Below, piece by piece: positions 10,899-24,833 of a stretch of DNA of 64,000 nt. The translations under genes and the position numbers were made by a program. Below the pieces are notes generated by a model. The model was given only the letters and a program-made list of their open reading frames with translations. It was not told the DNA's origin and did not search any database. Where the stretch lies: contig CANQRD010000002.1 of NCBI GenBank assembly GCA_947626185.1, positions 1-64,000 of the forward strand, given 5' to 3'. Position 1 is the stretch's first letter. Each line of letters opens with the position of its first letter. The DNA is from an uncultured Flavobacterium sp. Lineage in GTDB: Bacteria > Bacteroidota > Bacteroidia > Flavobacteriales > Flavobacteriaceae.

Positions 10899-11179
10899 AC
10901 TTCATTCTTTTGTGAAACAAAAATATACGATTTACACAATATTTCTGTCTCCTAATACCTATTATTGTTTGTTTTTTATAAAACGCTATAAACTTAACCT
11001 TTAAAAACTATTAAATATTAACAATTTATTGTCAAACAAATCTTATTAACTCGTTGAATTATTATAAAAATTGCTCAAAAGTAGCAAAACTATTGTAATT
11101 ACTTAATAGTTACTTTTAAGATTTTTAATAAACTTATCAAATCTATGTAATTTACATTAAAGAAAAGGAGTTATTATTT

Positions 11180-11205
11180 CGTAATATTCTAAATAAAATA
11201 TTACG
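11180..11205. repeat. Inverted repeat in topA-miaB intergenic region
   Basis: CGTAATATT-ctaaataa-AATATTACG, 9-bp perfect arms. Confidence 0.55.
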
Positions 11206-11280
11206 TATGGAGAAAGCTAGCAAATATTGCATTAATAAAAACTCTACAAGGTATTAATGAAGAAATACAAAGCTGTCAAC

Positions 11281-11310
11281 TTGTCAGTAATCGAAAAATA
11301 ACTATCTTTG
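11281..11310 (+). promoter_or_regulatory. Bacteroidota-type promoter (TTG-N19-TANNTTTG) upstream of miaB
   Basis: TTG at 11281-11283, 19-nt spacer, TATCTTTG at 11303-11310. Confidence 0.7.
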
Positions 11311-11344
11311 TCCTTAAATTACAGAACACCCATTTGAAAATAAT

Positions 11345-12793
11345 ATGGAGAAGGTTATAAACGAACAAAAACAAGGCACCAGCCTTAATTTAGAGCATAA
11401 TAAAGATAATACTAAGAAGTTATTTATTGAGAGCTACGGTTGTCAAATGAACTTTTCAGATAGTGAAATTGTAGCCTCAATTTTAGCTAACGAAGGATAT
11501 AATACCACAAACAATTTAGAAGAAGCCGATTTAGTTTTAGTAAACACATGCTCTATCAGAGATAAAGCAGAGCAAACTGTTCGCAAACGTTTAGATCAAT
11601 ACAATCAAGCCAAAAGAAAAAATCCTGGAATGAAAGTAGGAGTATTAGGCTGTATGGCAGAACGTTTAAAAAGTAAATTCTTAGAAGAAGAGAAAATTGT
11701 TGACATGGTTGTAGGTCCTGATGCATACAAGGATTTACCTAATTTACTTAAAGAAGTAGATGAAGGAAGAGATGCCATCAACGTAATTTTATCGAAAGAT
11801 GAAACTTATGGTGATATTGCTCCTGTTCGTTTACAAAGCAATGGTGTTACTGCATTTGTTTCTATTACTAGAGGCTGTGATAATATGTGCACATTCTGTG
11901 TAGTTCCATTTACAAGAGGACGAGAGCGAAGCAGAGATCCACAAAGTATTATGGAAGAAATTACTGATTTATACGAAAAAGGATTCAAAGAGATTACTTT
12001 ATTGGGTCAAAATGTTGATAGCTACCTTTGGTATGGTGGTGGATTAAAGAAAGACTTTGAAAAAGCAACAGAAATGCAAAAAGCAACTGCTGTAGATTTT
12101 GCTCAATTATTAGAGCAATGTGCTATTTCGTTTCCAAAAATGCGTTTTCGTTTTTCTACCTCAAATCCACAGGATATGCATCTAGAAGTAATTCAAGTAA
12201 TTGCAAAATATCCAAATGTTTGTAAATATATACATCTACCTGTTCAATCGGGAAGTACACGTATATTAAAAGAAATGAATCGTCAACATACTAGAGAAGA
12301 ATATATGGCATTAATCGATAATATTTATCGTTTAGTACCTGATATTTCACTTTCTCAAGATATGATTACAGGTTTCCCTACAGAAACAGAAGAAGATCAT
12401 CAAGATACACTTTCTTTAATGAAATATGCAAATTATGACTTTGGTTATATGTTTGCCTATTCTGAGCGCCCTGGTACTTTAGCCGCAAGAAAATTGGAAG
12501 ATGACGTTCCGGAAGAAGTTAAAAAAAGACGCTTAGCTGAAGTTATTGAAGTGCAACGTGAAATTTCATTAACTAGAACACAGCGTTTTGTTGGACAAAC
12601 TGTTGAGGTACTAATTGAAAAAACATCAAAAAGATCTGAAAATGAATGGTCGGGTAGAAATTCGCAGAACACAACAGTAGTTTTCCCTAAAGAACATTAC
12701 AAAGTTGGCGATTTTGTAGAAGTTAAAATCACAGACTGTACATCGGCAACTTTAATTGGAGAAGCAATAGGTTATTCACCAATGCAAGCATAG
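11345..12793 (+). CDS. miaB: tRNA-2-methylthio-N6-dimethylallyladenosine synthase
   Basis: [18 protein letters not shown]-terminal motif, radical-SAM CxxxCxxC ([19 protein letters not shown]), C-terminal TRAM-like domain. Confidence 0.96.
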   Translation: MEKVINEQKQGTSLNLEHNKDNTKKLFIESYGCQMNFSDSEIVASILANEGYNTTNNLEEADLVLVNTCSIRDKAEQTVRKRLDQYNQAKRKNPGMKVGVLGCMAERLKSKFLEEEKIVDMVVGPDAYKDLPNLLKEVDEGRDAINVILSKDETYGDIAPVRLQSNGVTAFVSITRGCDNMCTFCVVPFTRGRERSRDPQSIMEEITDLYEKGFKEITLLGQNVDSYLWYGGGLKKDFEKATEMQKATAVDFAQLLEQCAISFPKMRFRFSTSNPQDMHLEVIQVIAKYPNVCKYIHLPVQSGSTRILKEMNRQHTREEYMALIDNIYRLVPDISLSQDMITGFPTETEEDHQDTLSLMKYANYDFGYMFAYSERPGTLAARKLEDDVPEEVKKRRLAEVIEVQREISLTRTQRFVGQTVEVLIEKTSKRSENEWSGRNSQNTTVVFPKEHYKVGDFVEVKITDCTSATLIGEAIGYSPMQA

Positions 12794-12827
12794 CACTATT
12801 GTAGAACTTATATTCTAAATAATAAGA

Positions 12828-14111
12828 ATGGAAAACGTTCAAGCAATAAAACGTAGATTTGAGATAATAGGAAATGATCCTAAATTAAATAGAGCAATTG
12901 AAAAAGCAATTCAAGTTGCTCCAACCGATATTTCTGTTTTAGTAACTGGTGAAAGTGGAGTAGGAAAAGAAAGTATCCCTCGAATCATCCATTCGTTATC
13001 ACATCGAAAACACGGAAAATATATTGCAGTAAACTGTGGAGCAATACCAGAAGGAACAATTGACAGTGAGTTATTTGGACACGAAAAAGGAGCTTTTACG
13101 GGTGCTGTGGGTACCCGTGAAGGTTATTTTGAAGAAGCTAACGGCGGAACAATTTTTCTTGACGAAGTAGGTGAATTACCTCTAACCACTCAAGTGAGAT
13201 TGCTGAGAATTTTAGAAAATGGAGAATTTTTAAAAGTTGGCTCATCTAAAGTTCAAAAAACTGATATACGCATTATTGCTGCAACTAACGTAAATATGTT
13301 AGATTCTATTGCAAAAGGAAAATTTAGAGAAGATTTATATTACAGATTAAGTACTGTAGAAATAACACTCCCTCCTTTGCGAGAAAGAGGAGAAGATATT
13401 CATCTTTTATTTAGAAAATTCTCTTCTGATTTTGCCCATAAATACAATATGCCTCCTATTCGTTTAAGTACAGATGCAACTAATTATCTTTTGAGATATC
13501 GCTGGAATGGAAATATTCGTCAATTGAGAAACGTAGCAGAGGAAATTTCTGTTTTAGAAACAAATAGAGAAATTAATTTACAGACGTTACAATCTTATTT
13601 ACCAAATCATAATAAGCAATTGCCTTCTGTAATTAATCAAAAAAAATCAGAAAATGATTTTAGCTCTGAACGAGAGATTTTATACAAAATCTTATTCGAT
13701 ATGAGAAATGATTTAACTGATTTAAAAAAACTTACTTTAGAATTGCTAAAACATGATAAAGGTCAAGTTCAAGAAACAAATCAACCATTGATTCAGCGAA
13801 TTTTCGGTGGAAAATCCAACGATACAATTGACTATTCTGACAATCCAAATGATATTTTACAAATAGAAAACAAAAATAATCATAGTTCATCAACATTTCA
13901 TCCAACTATAATTGACGATACTATTGAAGATGATGACGATTATTTAATTGCAGAAACCGTCGAAGACGAGCCATTAAACTTAGAAGAACAAGAAGTTGAA
14001 CTCATCAAAAGAGCCCTCGACAGAAATAATGGGAAACGAAAAGTAGCGGCAGAAGAGCTAGGTATTTCTGAACGAACACTTTATAGAAAAATAAAACAAT
14101 ACAATTTATAA
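12828..14111 (+). CDS. Sigma-54 interaction domain AAA+ transcriptional regulator with Fis-type HTH
   Basis: GESGVGKES Walker A, ELFGHEKGAFTGA (GAFTGA), C-terminal KRKVAAEELGISERTLYRKIKQY HTH; no receiver domain. Confidence 0.93.
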   Translation: MENVQAIKRRFEIIGNDPKLNRAIEKAIQVAPTDISVLVTGESGVGKESIPRIIHSLSHRKHGKYIAVNCGAIPEGTIDSELFGHEKGAFTGAVGTREGYFEEANGGTIFLDEVGELPLTTQVRLLRILENGEFLKVGSSKVQKTDIRIIAATNVNMLDSIAKGKFREDLYYRLSTVEITLPPLRERGEDIHLLFRKFSSDFAHKYNMPPIRLSTDATNYLLRYRWNGNIRQLRNVAEEISVLETNREINLQTLQSYLPNHNKQLPSVINQKKSENDFSSEREILYKILFDMRNDLTDLKKLTLELLKHDKGQVQETNQPLIQRIFGGKSNDTIDYSDNPNDILQIENKNNHSSSTFHPTIIDDTIEDDDDYLIAETVEDEPLNLEEQEVELIKRALDRNNGKRKVAAEELGISERTLYRKIKQYNL

Positions 14112-14115
14112 ACTC

Positions 14116-14619
14116 ATGAAGCTAAAATCAATCTTTGGTATTTTATTACTTTTACTTACCTTCCATAGTTGTAAATATTACAACTTCACTGGAACTGGAA
14201 AAATCGATGCAAATAGCTTTCAGGTAAATAGTTTTCAAAATAATGCGCAATTAGTTGAACCAGGAATTGATCGAACTTTTACAATTGCATTACAAGATCT
14301 TATTCAAAATCAAACTAGCTTATCGCTAACAAATAATGATGGAGACTTAATTTACGAGGGAGAAATTGTAGAATACAGAATTAGTCCGATGACTGCAACT
14401 GCAGACCAAAGAGCAGCACAAAACCGATTATATATTGCAATAAATGTACGTTTCTTTAATAAAAATAAACCTGCTGATGATTTTGAAAAAAGATTTTCTT
14501 TCTATTATGATTACGACGCCAATGCACAATTAGTAGGCGGAACACTAAATAGTGCATTAGACGAAATTTTTACAAGAATTACGCAAGATGTTTTCAACGA
14601 GTCTTTAGCAAAATGGTAA
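14116..14619 (+). CDS. lptE: LPS assembly lipoprotein LptE family
   Basis: Lipoprotein signal LLTFHSCKYYNFTGTG; small LptE-like protein located between the sigma-54 regulator and secG. Confidence 0.8.
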   Translation: MKLKSIFGILLLLLTFHSCKYYNFTGTGKIDANSFQVNSFQNNAQLVEPGIDRTFTIALQDLIQNQTSLSLTNNDGDLIYEGEIVEYRISPMTATADQRAAQNRLYIAINVRFFNKNKPADDFEKRFSFYYDYDANAQLVGGTLNSALDEIFTRITQDVFNESLAKW

Positions 14620-14634
14620 TTAAATAGAAATTCA

Positions 14635-15597
14635 TTGGATACAGAAAAACTACATCAATTACTAGCTAATCCTTCAGAAATACAAGGAAATAATTCTCGA
14701 GAGTTAAAACAACTTATCGAGCAATATCCTTATATGCAATCATTGCGAAGTTTATATCTAAAAGCTTTATATGCCAACGAAAGTACCTCTTATAATGAAG
14801 AGCTAAAAATAACAGCAGCTCATACATTAGACCGTGATATTTTATTTAGCTTCATAGTTAGTAACTCGTTTATTTCTTATCAACCAAATTTAACTAATGA
14901 AACAATTCTTTCTGAAAAACCAATACAGAAAGAACCCGAACAAAACATTAGTAACTTATTACAATCAATTTCTAAAGTAGCTTACGAAATTACACAAGAA
15001 GACAAAGTTTTTGAAGAAGATCTATCTGAGGTAGAAACAGTTTTGCAAATTATAAATGTTGAAGAAAATATTGCAGAACAACCTAGTTTAGTAACATCAA
15101 CAAATGAGGAAACAAAGAAACTGGAAGAACAACTTCAAATTGGCCATCCTTTACAATTTAACACTGAAGAAAAACATTCTTTTCAAGAGTGGTTAAAATT
15201 ATCAAAACTACAACCCATTAAAAGGGAAAATAATTCTAAATTTGATCGAAACGAGGAGTCAAAAGAGGAAATTAAACCTGTTTTTGAATCTAAAGATGAA
15301 GATCTGAAAAATATTTTAGAAAAAAAACAAGCCCTAATTGATCGTTTTATAGAAACAAATCCGAAGATAACACCTTCTAAAAAATCAAGTCAAAGTCCTA
15401 TAAATATTGAACTTTCGACACAAGAGAATACTAGTTTAATGACCGAGACTTTAGCTAAAATTTACTTAGAACAAAAAAAATATCAAAAAGCAATACAAGC
15501 TTATGAGATTTTAATTTTGAAATATCCAGAAAAAAGTAGTTTCTTTGCAAACCAAATATTAGACATTAAAGCGTTACAACAACATAATAGTTTATAA
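14635..15597 (+). CDS. Hypothetical protein with C-terminal TPR-like segment (TTG start)
   Basis: Open frame; C-term LAKIYLEQKKYQKAIQAYEILILKYPEKSSFFA resembles a TPR repeat. Confidence 0.75.
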   Translation: MDTEKLHQLLANPSEIQGNNSRELKQLIEQYPYMQSLRSLYLKALYANESTSYNEELKITAAHTLDRDILFSFIVSNSFISYQPNLTNETILSEKPIQKEPEQNISNLLQSISKVAYEITQEDKVFEEDLSEVETVLQIINVEENIAEQPSLVTSTNEETKKLEEQLQIGHPLQFNTEEKHSFQEWLKLSKLQPIKRENNSKFDRNEESKEEIKPVFESKDEDLKNILEKKQALIDRFIETNPKITPSKKSSQSPINIELSTQENTSLMTETLAKIYLEQKKYQKAIQAYEILILKYPEKSSFFANQILDIKALQQHNSL

Positions 15598-15599
15598 AC

Positions 15600-15977
15600 A
15601 TGAGCACATTTTCAATATTTTTAATACTAATTGCTATCGTATCTTTTTTATTAATTGTAGTAATTATGGTACAAAATCCTAAAGGAGGAGGTTTAGACTC
15701 TTCTTTGGGAGGATCAACTGTTGCAGGTGGTGTAAAAAATACAAACGACTTCTTAGACAAAAGTACTTGGACGCTTGGAGCTGTGTTGATTATACTTATC
15801 TTATTGTCTAGTATAAGCTTTAGTGGTGGTGCTTTTGGAGACTCTTTATTATTAGATCCAAATGCAGAAGTTCCAACTCAACCAATTCAAATGAATACAG
15901 AAGGAACAAGCAATGAAACTCCGGTTACAACAAACCAAGAAGAAAATACTACAACTGAAAAGAATACACAAGAATAA
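15600..15977 (+). CDS. secG: Preprotein translocase subunit SecG
   Basis: Two TM helices flanking VIMVQNPKGGGLDSSLGGS motif. Confidence 0.93.
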   Translation: MSTFSIFLILIAIVSFLLIVVIMVQNPKGGGLDSSLGGSTVAGGVKNTNDFLDKSTWTLGAVLIILILLSSISFSGGAFGDSLLLDPNAEVPTQPIQMNTEGTSNETPVTTNQEENTTTEKNTQE

Positions 15978-15995
15978 TTTATTTTCTATCATATA

Positions 15996-16030
15996 AAAAA
16001 AATGTCAACTGTCAAGTTGACATTTTTTTT
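15996..16030 (+). terminator. Intrinsic terminator after secG
   Basis: AAAAAATGTCAACT-GTC-AAGTTGACATTTTTTTTT stem plus T-run. Confidence 0.75.
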
Positions 16031-16122
16031 TGTCACAAATTGTCAATATATCGTTTGGCATACTTTATGAATAGTTGTTGGTACATAAAAAAATATCTTT
16101 AATTTTATTTAAACATAATACT

Positions 16123-16398
16123 ATGGCATTAAACATTAAACCACTTTCGGACAGGGTTCTTATTGAACCACAACCAGCAGAAACAAAAACTGCTTCTGGT
16201 ATTTTTATTCCTGATACAGCGAAAGAAAAACCACAAAAAGGGACAGTAGTAGCTGTAGGAAATGGTACTAAAGATCATACTATGACAGTTCAAGTTGGAG
16301 ATACTGTTTTATATGGTAAATACGCTGGAACTGAATTAAAATTTGAAGGTAAAGACTACCTGATCATGCGTGAAGATGACATTTTAGCAATTGTTTAA
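16123..16398 (+). CDS. groS: Co-chaperonin GroES
   Basis: [46 protein letters not shown]; start trimmed from ORF-track start 16075 to 16123. Confidence 0.97.
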   Translation: MALNIKPLSDRVLIEPQPAETKTASGIFIPDTAKEKPQKGTVVAVGNGTKDHTMTVQVGDTVLYGKYAGTELKFEGKDYLIMREDDILAIV

Positions 16399-16419
16399 TT
16401 AAATAAATTTTAAAAGTAA

Positions 16420-18051
<1,632 letters not shown>

Positions 18052-18073
18052 TAATTAATCTTGATATTATTTC

Positions 18074-18110
18074 AAAAAAAGAGGTTGGATATCCAACCTC
18101 TTTTTTTTGT
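18074..18110. terminator. Bidirectional terminator between convergent groL and rpe
   Basis: AAAAAAAGAGGTTGGATATCCAACCTCTTTTTTTT; 10-bp palindromic arms. Confidence 0.8.
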
Positions 18111-18111
18111 T

Positions 18112-18771
18112 TTATTTAGTAAGCTCTTTTAATTCTTTAATAGTTGCAATTGGATTTTCTGATTTAAACACAAAGTTTCCAGCAACTAATGCGTTTGCAC
18201 CAGCTTCTACAAGAGCCTTAGCATTTACACTATTTACCCCTCCATCTATCTCAATTATTGCACTTGATCTCTTTACATCAATCATTGCTTTTAATTTACG
18301 TACTTTATCATACGTGTTTTCAATAAAAATTTGACCGCCAAATCCAGGATTAACACTCATAATTAAAACTAAATCCAAATCTTGAATAATATCCTCTAAC
18401 ACTGCAACTGGTGTATGTGGATTTAAAGCGACACCTGCTTTCATTCCTTCTGTCTTTATTGCTTGAACAGTACGGTGTAAATGTGTACATGCTTCATAAT
18501 GAACCGTTAAAATATCAGTCCCTAAATCTTTAAATGTTTTGATATAACGATCTGGATCTACAATCATCAAATGCACATCTAACACTTTTTTCGCATGTTT
18601 ATTAATAGCTTCTAGCACTGGCATTCCAAAAGAAATATTTGGGACAAAAACGCCATCCATTATATCGATATGAAACCAATCTGCTTGGCTTTCATTAATC
18701 ATTTTAATATCTCTTTGCAAATTAGCAAAATCAGCTGCTAAAACTGACGGAGCAATAATTGTATTGTTCAT
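18112..18771 (-). CDS. rpe: Ribulose-phosphate 3-epimerase
   Basis: IIAPSVLAADFANLQRDI, HIDIMDGVFVPNISFG, MSVNPGFGGQ, EIDGGVN motifs; start placed at 18771. Confidence 0.97.
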   Translation of the reverse strand: MNNTIIAPSVLAADFANLQRDIKMINESQADWFHIDIMDGVFVPNISFGMPVLEAINKHAKKVLDVHLMIVDPDRYIKTFKDLGTDILTVHYEACTHLHRTVQAIKTEGMKAGVALNPHTPVAVLEDIIQDLDLVLIMSVNPGFGGQIFIENTYDKVRKLKAMIDVKRSSAIIEIDGGVNSVNAKALVEAGANALVAGNFVFKSENPIATIKELKELTK

Positions 18772-18800
18772 AATATGTATGTTGTGTTTGCACAAAGATA

Positions 18801-18835
18801 AAAAAATCTCAAAGGAAAATCCGATGAGATTTTTT
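18801..18835 (-). terminator. Terminator-like hairpin after lipB
   Basis: AAAAAATCTC...GAGATTTTTT, 10-bp arms. Confidence 0.6.
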
Positions 18836-18841
18836 ACAATA

Positions 18842-19543
18842 TTATTCTATAACTGATGCATCAAAAAGCACCGCAAAATATTTTATTATTTTTTCCCTTA
18901 CCTCATCTTCATCAACATAATCTATCCCTAATTCCACATTTAATGAAGTAACTCCTTTCCCTTTAATACCGCAAGGAATAATGTTGTCAAAGTAACCCAA
19001 ATCAGAATTTACATTTAACGCAAATCCGTGCATTGTTACCCAACGGGATCCTCGTACTCCCATAGCGCAAATTTTTCGAGCAAACGGTGTTCCTACATCC
19101 AGCCAAACACCCGTTTCTCCTTCACTTCTACTTGACTCTATTCCATAATCTTTCAACACCAAAATCATTGTTTCTTCCAGTAAACGAAGATATTTATAAA
19201 TGTCTGTAAAAAAATTTTCTAGATCTAAAATTGGATATCCAACAATTTGCCCAGGTCCATGATACGTAATATCTCCACCCCTGTTAATTTTATAGAAGGT
19301 AGCTTCTTTATCTTTTAACTGTTCTTCGTTCAATAGTAAATTGTCAATATCGCCACTTTTCCCAAGCGTATAAACATGCGGATGTTCTACAAATAATAAA
19401 TAATTTGGTGTCTCTTCTTCTGTCTCTTCTCTCCTATTTTTAACCTTAAGATCTAAAATAGATTGGAACAATTTTTCTTGATACTCCCAAGTTTCTTTAT
19501 AATCTTTTTTACCTAGATCAATTATCTTTACTACCTTATTCAT
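18842..19543 (-). CDS. lipB: Lipoyl(octanoyl) transferase
   Basis: GRGGDITYHGPGQ-like (NRGGDITYHGPGQIVGYPILDL), GVWLDVGTPFARKICAMGVRGSRWVTMHGFALNV. Confidence 0.96.
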   Translation of the reverse strand: MNKVVKIIDLGKKDYKETWEYQEKLFQSILDLKVKNRREETEEETPNYLLFVEHPHVYTLGKSGDIDNLLLNEEQLKDKEATFYKINRGGDITYHGPGQIVGYPILDLENFFTDIYKYLRLLEETMILVLKDYGIESSRSEGETGVWLDVGTPFARKICAMGVRGSRWVTMHGFALNVNSDLGYFDNIIPCGIKGKGVTSLNVELGIDYVDEDEVREKIIKYFAVLFDASVIE

Positions 19544-19558
19544 ACTAATTATATTTAT

Positions 19559-19724
19559 TTATCGATTATACTTTGGATTATTTAGAATAACTAATGCTCC
19601 AATTACACCTGGAATCCACCCAGCTAATGTAAGTAAACAAATTATCGCTATAGATCCACATCCTTTGTCTACCACAGCTAAAGGAGGAAAAACAATCGAT
19701 AGAATAACTCTCCAAATACTCATT
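19559..19724 (-). pseudogene. YqaE/Pmp3-family small membrane protein, apparently frameshifted
   Basis: Frame from ATG 19724: MSIWRVILSIVFPP-; +1-shifted frame continues LAVVDKGCGSIAIICLLTLAGWIPGVIGALVILNNPKYNR*. Removing one T from CCTCCTTTTAGC restores a complete 54-aa Pmp3-like protein. Confidence 0.65.
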
Positions 19725-19880
19725 TAAAATAACATTTTACTACTACAAAGTACGTAATTTTTTATCAGTTTCACCTTACATTCTATTAGAATACTTTTGA
19801 ATGAAATACTTCTTTTATAGATTAATAGTTATTTAAACATATTTGAATCAATACTAATTGTTGGGCTATCAAAGATTAGT

Positions 19881-19888
19881 TATATTTG
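19881..19888 (+). promoter_or_regulatory. TANNTTTG promoter element upstream of lysS
   Basis: TATATTTG with TTG about 17-20 nt upstream. Confidence 0.5.
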
Positions 19889-19922
19889 CTGTTTTAAAAT
19901 TAATTCATAATTCACAATTATT

Positions 19923-21623
19923 ATGCAACTTTCAGAACAAGAAATCATCAGAAGAGAAAAGCTCGAAAAATTACAAGAGCTTGGTGTGAATCCTTATCCT
20001 GCTAACTTATTTCCAGTAAATCATACTTCAAAGCAGATAAAGAACGATTTTGAAGAAGGCAAACAGGTAATTGTGGCTGGAAGATTAATGTCTTCTCGTA
20101 TTCAAGGGAAAGCTTCTTTTGCAACTATTCAGGATAGCGAAGGAAAAATTCAATTATACATCAACAGAGATGAACTTTGCCCAGGTGAAGATAAAGAGCT
20201 TTATAATGAAATTTATAAAAAATTAATTGACCTAGGTGATATTATTGGTATTGAAGGCGAATTGTTTACTACACAGGTAGGAGAAAAAACAGTTCGTGTA
20301 AAAGGTTTAACATTATTAAGTAAATCTTTACGTCCATTACCATTACCGAAAACAGATGCAGAAGGAAATGTTTATGATTCATTTACAGATCCTGAATTGC
20401 GTTATAGAATGCGTTATGTAGATTTGGTAGTAAACCCAATCAATAAAGACATCTTCATTAAACGTACTAAATTGTTTAGTGCTATGCGTAACTTCTTTAA
20501 CGAAGCGGGCTATATGGAGGTAGAAACACCGGTATTGCAAGCTATTCCTGGTGGAGCATCAGCTCGTCCGTTTATTACTCATCACAATGCATTAGATATT
20601 CCATTATATTTAAGAATTGCCAATGAATTATATCTTAAAAGATTAATTGTTGGTGGTTTTGATGGTGTTTATGAATTTTCTAAAAACTTCCGTAACGAGG
20701 GAATGGATAGAACACATAACCCAGAGTTTACGGCAATGGAAATTTATGTGGCGTATAAAGACTACAACTGGATGATGGACTTCACAGAGCGTTTATTAGA
20801 GCATTGTGCAATTGCAGTAAACGGAACTACTGAAGCTACGTTTGGAGAGCATAAAATAAACTTTAAGGCACCTTATAAGCGAATTACAATGGCTGATTCG
20901 ATTAAAGAATTTACAGGTTTCGACATTACTGGCAAAACAGAAGACGAAATTCGCGCTGCTGCTTTAGGAATGGGAATTCCAGTAGATGAAACAATGGGGA
21001 AAGGAAAGTTAATTGATGAAATTTTTGGAGAAAAATGTGAAGGAAACTACATCCAGCCAACTTTTATTACAGATTATCCAAAAGAAATGTCGCCATTGAC
21101 AAAAGCACACAGAGATAATCCTGAACTTACTGAGCGTTTTGAATTAATGGTTTGTGGTAAAGAAATTGCTAATGCATATTCTGAGTTAAATGACCCTATT
21201 GATCAAAGAGAGCGTTTTGAAGCACAAATGGCTTTAGCTGACAGAGGAGATGATGAAGCAATGTTCATCGATCAAGACTTCTTACGCGCTTTAGAATATG
21301 GAATGCCTCCAACTTCTGGTTTAGGGATTGGAATGGACCGTTTAATTATGTTTTTAACTAATAATCCGTCTATTCAAGAAGTGTTGTTCTTTCCTCAAAT
21401 GAGACCAGAAAAAACAGCTCCTTCTGTTGAATTATCTGACGATGAAAAAATCATTATTCAGATTTTAGAAAACAACGAGAATAAAATTGAGTTAAGTTCA
21501 TTAAAAGAGCAGGCTGCTTTAAGCGGAAAAAAATGGGATAAAGCAATGAAAGCATTAGCTTCTCACAATCTTACTAAAGTAGTTACAGAAAACGAAATAA
21601 AATATGTTGTTTATCAACACTAA
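19923..21623 (+). CDS. lysS: Lysyl-tRNA synthetase (class II)
   Basis: Class II aaRS motifs ([51 protein letters not shown]); C-terminal extension present. Confidence 0.97.
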   Translation: MQLSEQEIIRREKLEKLQELGVNPYPANLFPVNHTSKQIKNDFEEGKQVIVAGRLMSSRIQGKASFATIQDSEGKIQLYINRDELCPGEDKELYNEIYKKLIDLGDIIGIEGELFTTQVGEKTVRVKGLTLLSKSLRPLPLPKTDAEGNVYDSFTDPELRYRMRYVDLVVNPINKDIFIKRTKLFSAMRNFFNEAGYMEVETPVLQAIPGGASARPFITHHNALDIPLYLRIANELYLKRLIVGGFDGVYEFSKNFRNEGMDRTHNPEFTAMEIYVAYKDYNWMMDFTERLLEHCAIAVNGTTEATFGEHKINFKAPYKRITMADSIKEFTGFDITGKTEDEIRAAALGMGIPVDETMGKGKLIDEIFGEKCEGNYIQPTFITDYPKEMSPLTKAHRDNPELTERFELMVCGKEIANAYSELNDPIDQRERFEAQMALADRGDDEAMFIDQDFLRALEYGMPPTSGLGIGMDRLIMFLTNNPSIQEVLFFPQMRPEKTAPSVELSDDEKIIIQILENNENKIELSSLKEQAALSGKKWDKAMKALASHNLTKVVTENEIKYVVYQH

Positions 21624-21638
21624 GATGATTAATAGAAT

Positions 21639-21675
21639 AAAAAAAGCGTTACTTTAAAAAGTAACGCTTTTTTTA
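21639..21675. terminator. Bidirectional terminator between lysS and the sigma factor gene
   Basis: AAAAAAAGCGTTACTTTAAAAAGTAACGCTTTTTTTA. Confidence 0.8.
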
Positions 21676-21676
21676 T

Positions 21677-22540
21677 TTATCCTAAATACGTTTTCAAGAT
21701 TTTACTTCTTGATGTATGTTTTAATCTACGGATTGCTTTTTCTTTAATTTGTCTGACGCGCTCTCTCGTCAAATCAAAAGTTTCTCCTATTTCTTCTAAT
21801 GTCATTGGATGTTGATCCCCTAAACCAAAATACAAACGAACAACATCAGCTTCACGCGGTGTTAATGTTTCTAATGCTCTTTCGATTTCTGTTCTCAATG
21901 ATTCGTGAATTAACTCACGGTCTGGATTTGGAGATTCTCCAGAACGCAATACATCGTATAAGTTAGAATCTTCACCTTCCACTAAAGGAGCATCCATTGA
22001 TAAGTGACGACCAGAGTTTTTCATACTCTCTTTTACGTCATTTACTGTCATATCTAATTCTACAGCAATTTCTTCTGCTGAAGGTGGACGTTCGTTAGAT
22101 TGCTCTAACAATGCATACATTTTATTAATCTTATTGATTGATCCAATTTTGTTTAAAGGCAAACGAACAATTCTTGATTGTTCTGCTAAAGCCGATAAAA
22201 TTGATTGTCTAATCCACCAAACTGCGTAAGAAATAAACTTAAAGCCACGAGTTTCATCAAAACGTTGTGCCGCTTTAATTAAACCTAAATTTCCTTCGTT
22301 AATTAAATCAGGAAGTGTTAATCCTTGGTTTTGATATTGTTTTGCTACTGAAACTACAAATCGCAAGTTTGCTTTCGTCAACTTTTCTAAAGCTCTTTGA
22401 TCACCTGCCTTAATACGTTGTGCTAACTCCACTTCTTCATCAGCGGTAATCAAATCAACTTTACCAATTTCTTGCAAGTACTTATCTAAAGAAGCAGTCT
22501 CACGATTAGTAACCTGCTTGGTAATTTTAAGCTGTCTCAT
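21677..22540 (-). CDS. rpoD: Primary RNA polymerase sigma factor (short Bacteroidota RpoD type, 287 aa)
   Basis: Regions 2-4 motifs ([85 protein letters not shown]); lacks long N-terminal region 1.1. Confidence 0.95.
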   Translation of the reverse strand: MRQLKITKQVTNRETASLDKYLQEIGKVDLITADEEVELAQRIKAGDQRALEKLTKANLRFVVSVAKQYQNQGLTLPDLINEGNLGLIKAAQRFDETRGFKFISYAVWWIRQSILSALAEQSRIVRLPLNKIGSINKINKMYALLEQSNERPPSAEEIAVELDMTVNDVKESMKNSGRHLSMDAPLVEGEDSNLYDVLRSGESPNPDRELIHESLRTEIERALETLTPREADVVRLYFGLGDQHPMTLEEIGETFDLTRERVRQIKEKAIRRLKHTSRSKILKTYLG

Positions 22541-22727
22541 AATATTGTTGTCTTATTTTTAAATTCATAGACTACCAAAATGATACTCTACATATAGTTA
22601 TACGTAAGAAATAGACAAAAGGTTACAATTATTTGAAATAAATTTTTATTCATCTTATAATCTATAAAAAAAGACCTACAATTATCATCATAGGCCCTGC
22701 ATATATATTTAAGATTTGAACAGAATC

Positions 22728-24140
<1,413 letters not shown>

Positions 24141-24165
24141 TTAAAAAATGAAGCTAATTATTATT

Positions 24166-24350
24166 TTAGATTGTTGATTTTAATCTAAGAAAGAACCTCT
24201 CGATTCTTAACGATACTCTATCAATTAAGAGTAATGTGATAAGCTAAAAATTTAGCTTAAAAAGGAGAGTCTATAAAAAAGACTCTTACTAGACAAAGAG
24301 GAAAATCCTCGTAAAAAATGCCTTTGTTATTGCTAATTATTTAATTAGCA
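24166..24350. other. Consecutive-hairpin intergenic region upstream of the monooxygenase gene
   Basis: Hairpins at 24166-24188, 24191-24208, 24214-24233, 24240-24259, 24266-24286, 24298-24310 (inside an outer stem 24293-24327) and 24331-24350. Confidence 0.55.
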
Positions 24351-24503
24351 CATAAGCTTATTCTTCAAATGTACATAATTTTTATGACAAGAACAAATAT
24401 ACAGAAAATAATGTATTTTAACACGACAATAAAGCACCTATTAATTTTTCATTTTTTTTATATATTAGCTACAAAACTATTTCCAAACCTAATTAACAAG
24501 ATA

Positions 24504-24794
24504 ATGGAAAAATCAATAAAAACACTTTCTCTACTAAATACAATTACGTATGTAGCCTTGCTTACCATGCTTGTTTTTTTAGTTTTAGGTAGTAACCTAA
24601 GTAATGGAGTTTATACTTATATTATTTTAGGGGCTTTATTTGAAATGTTTTGGTTGCCGTCACTATTAATTGTAGCATGTGCTCCCATTTGCTATATAAT
24701 TTTGAAAGTAAAATCTAAAATTTCTTTAAATAAAATAATTGTTCCTATATTACTTTGTGTACTCATGATAGGTTATTTATTATTACTATTTTAA
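24504..24794 (+). CDS. Hypothetical small membrane protein
   Basis: Three hydrophobic segments; start MEKSIKTLSL chosen inside ORF 24369-24794. Confidence 0.6.
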   Translation: MEKSIKTLSLLNTITYVALLTMLVFLVLGSNLSNGVYTYIILGALFEMFWLPSLLIVACAPICYIILKVKSKISLNKIIVPILLCVLMIGYLLLLF

Positions 24795-24833
24795 TAAAAA
24801 GGGCTACAATTTTTATAAATCATTGCCCTTTTT

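Noticed and set aside
19559-19724. Programmed +1 frameshift in the YqaE-like gene
   Set aside because: The CCTCCTTTTAGC junction does not resemble a known programmed-shift site and there is no obvious stimulatory element; mutation or sequencing error is simpler.
24369-24503. N-terminal extension of the membrane-protein ORF (MYIIFMTRTNIQ...)
   Set aside because: ATG at 24504 gives a better membrane-protein start; extension is low-complexity AT-rich sequence.
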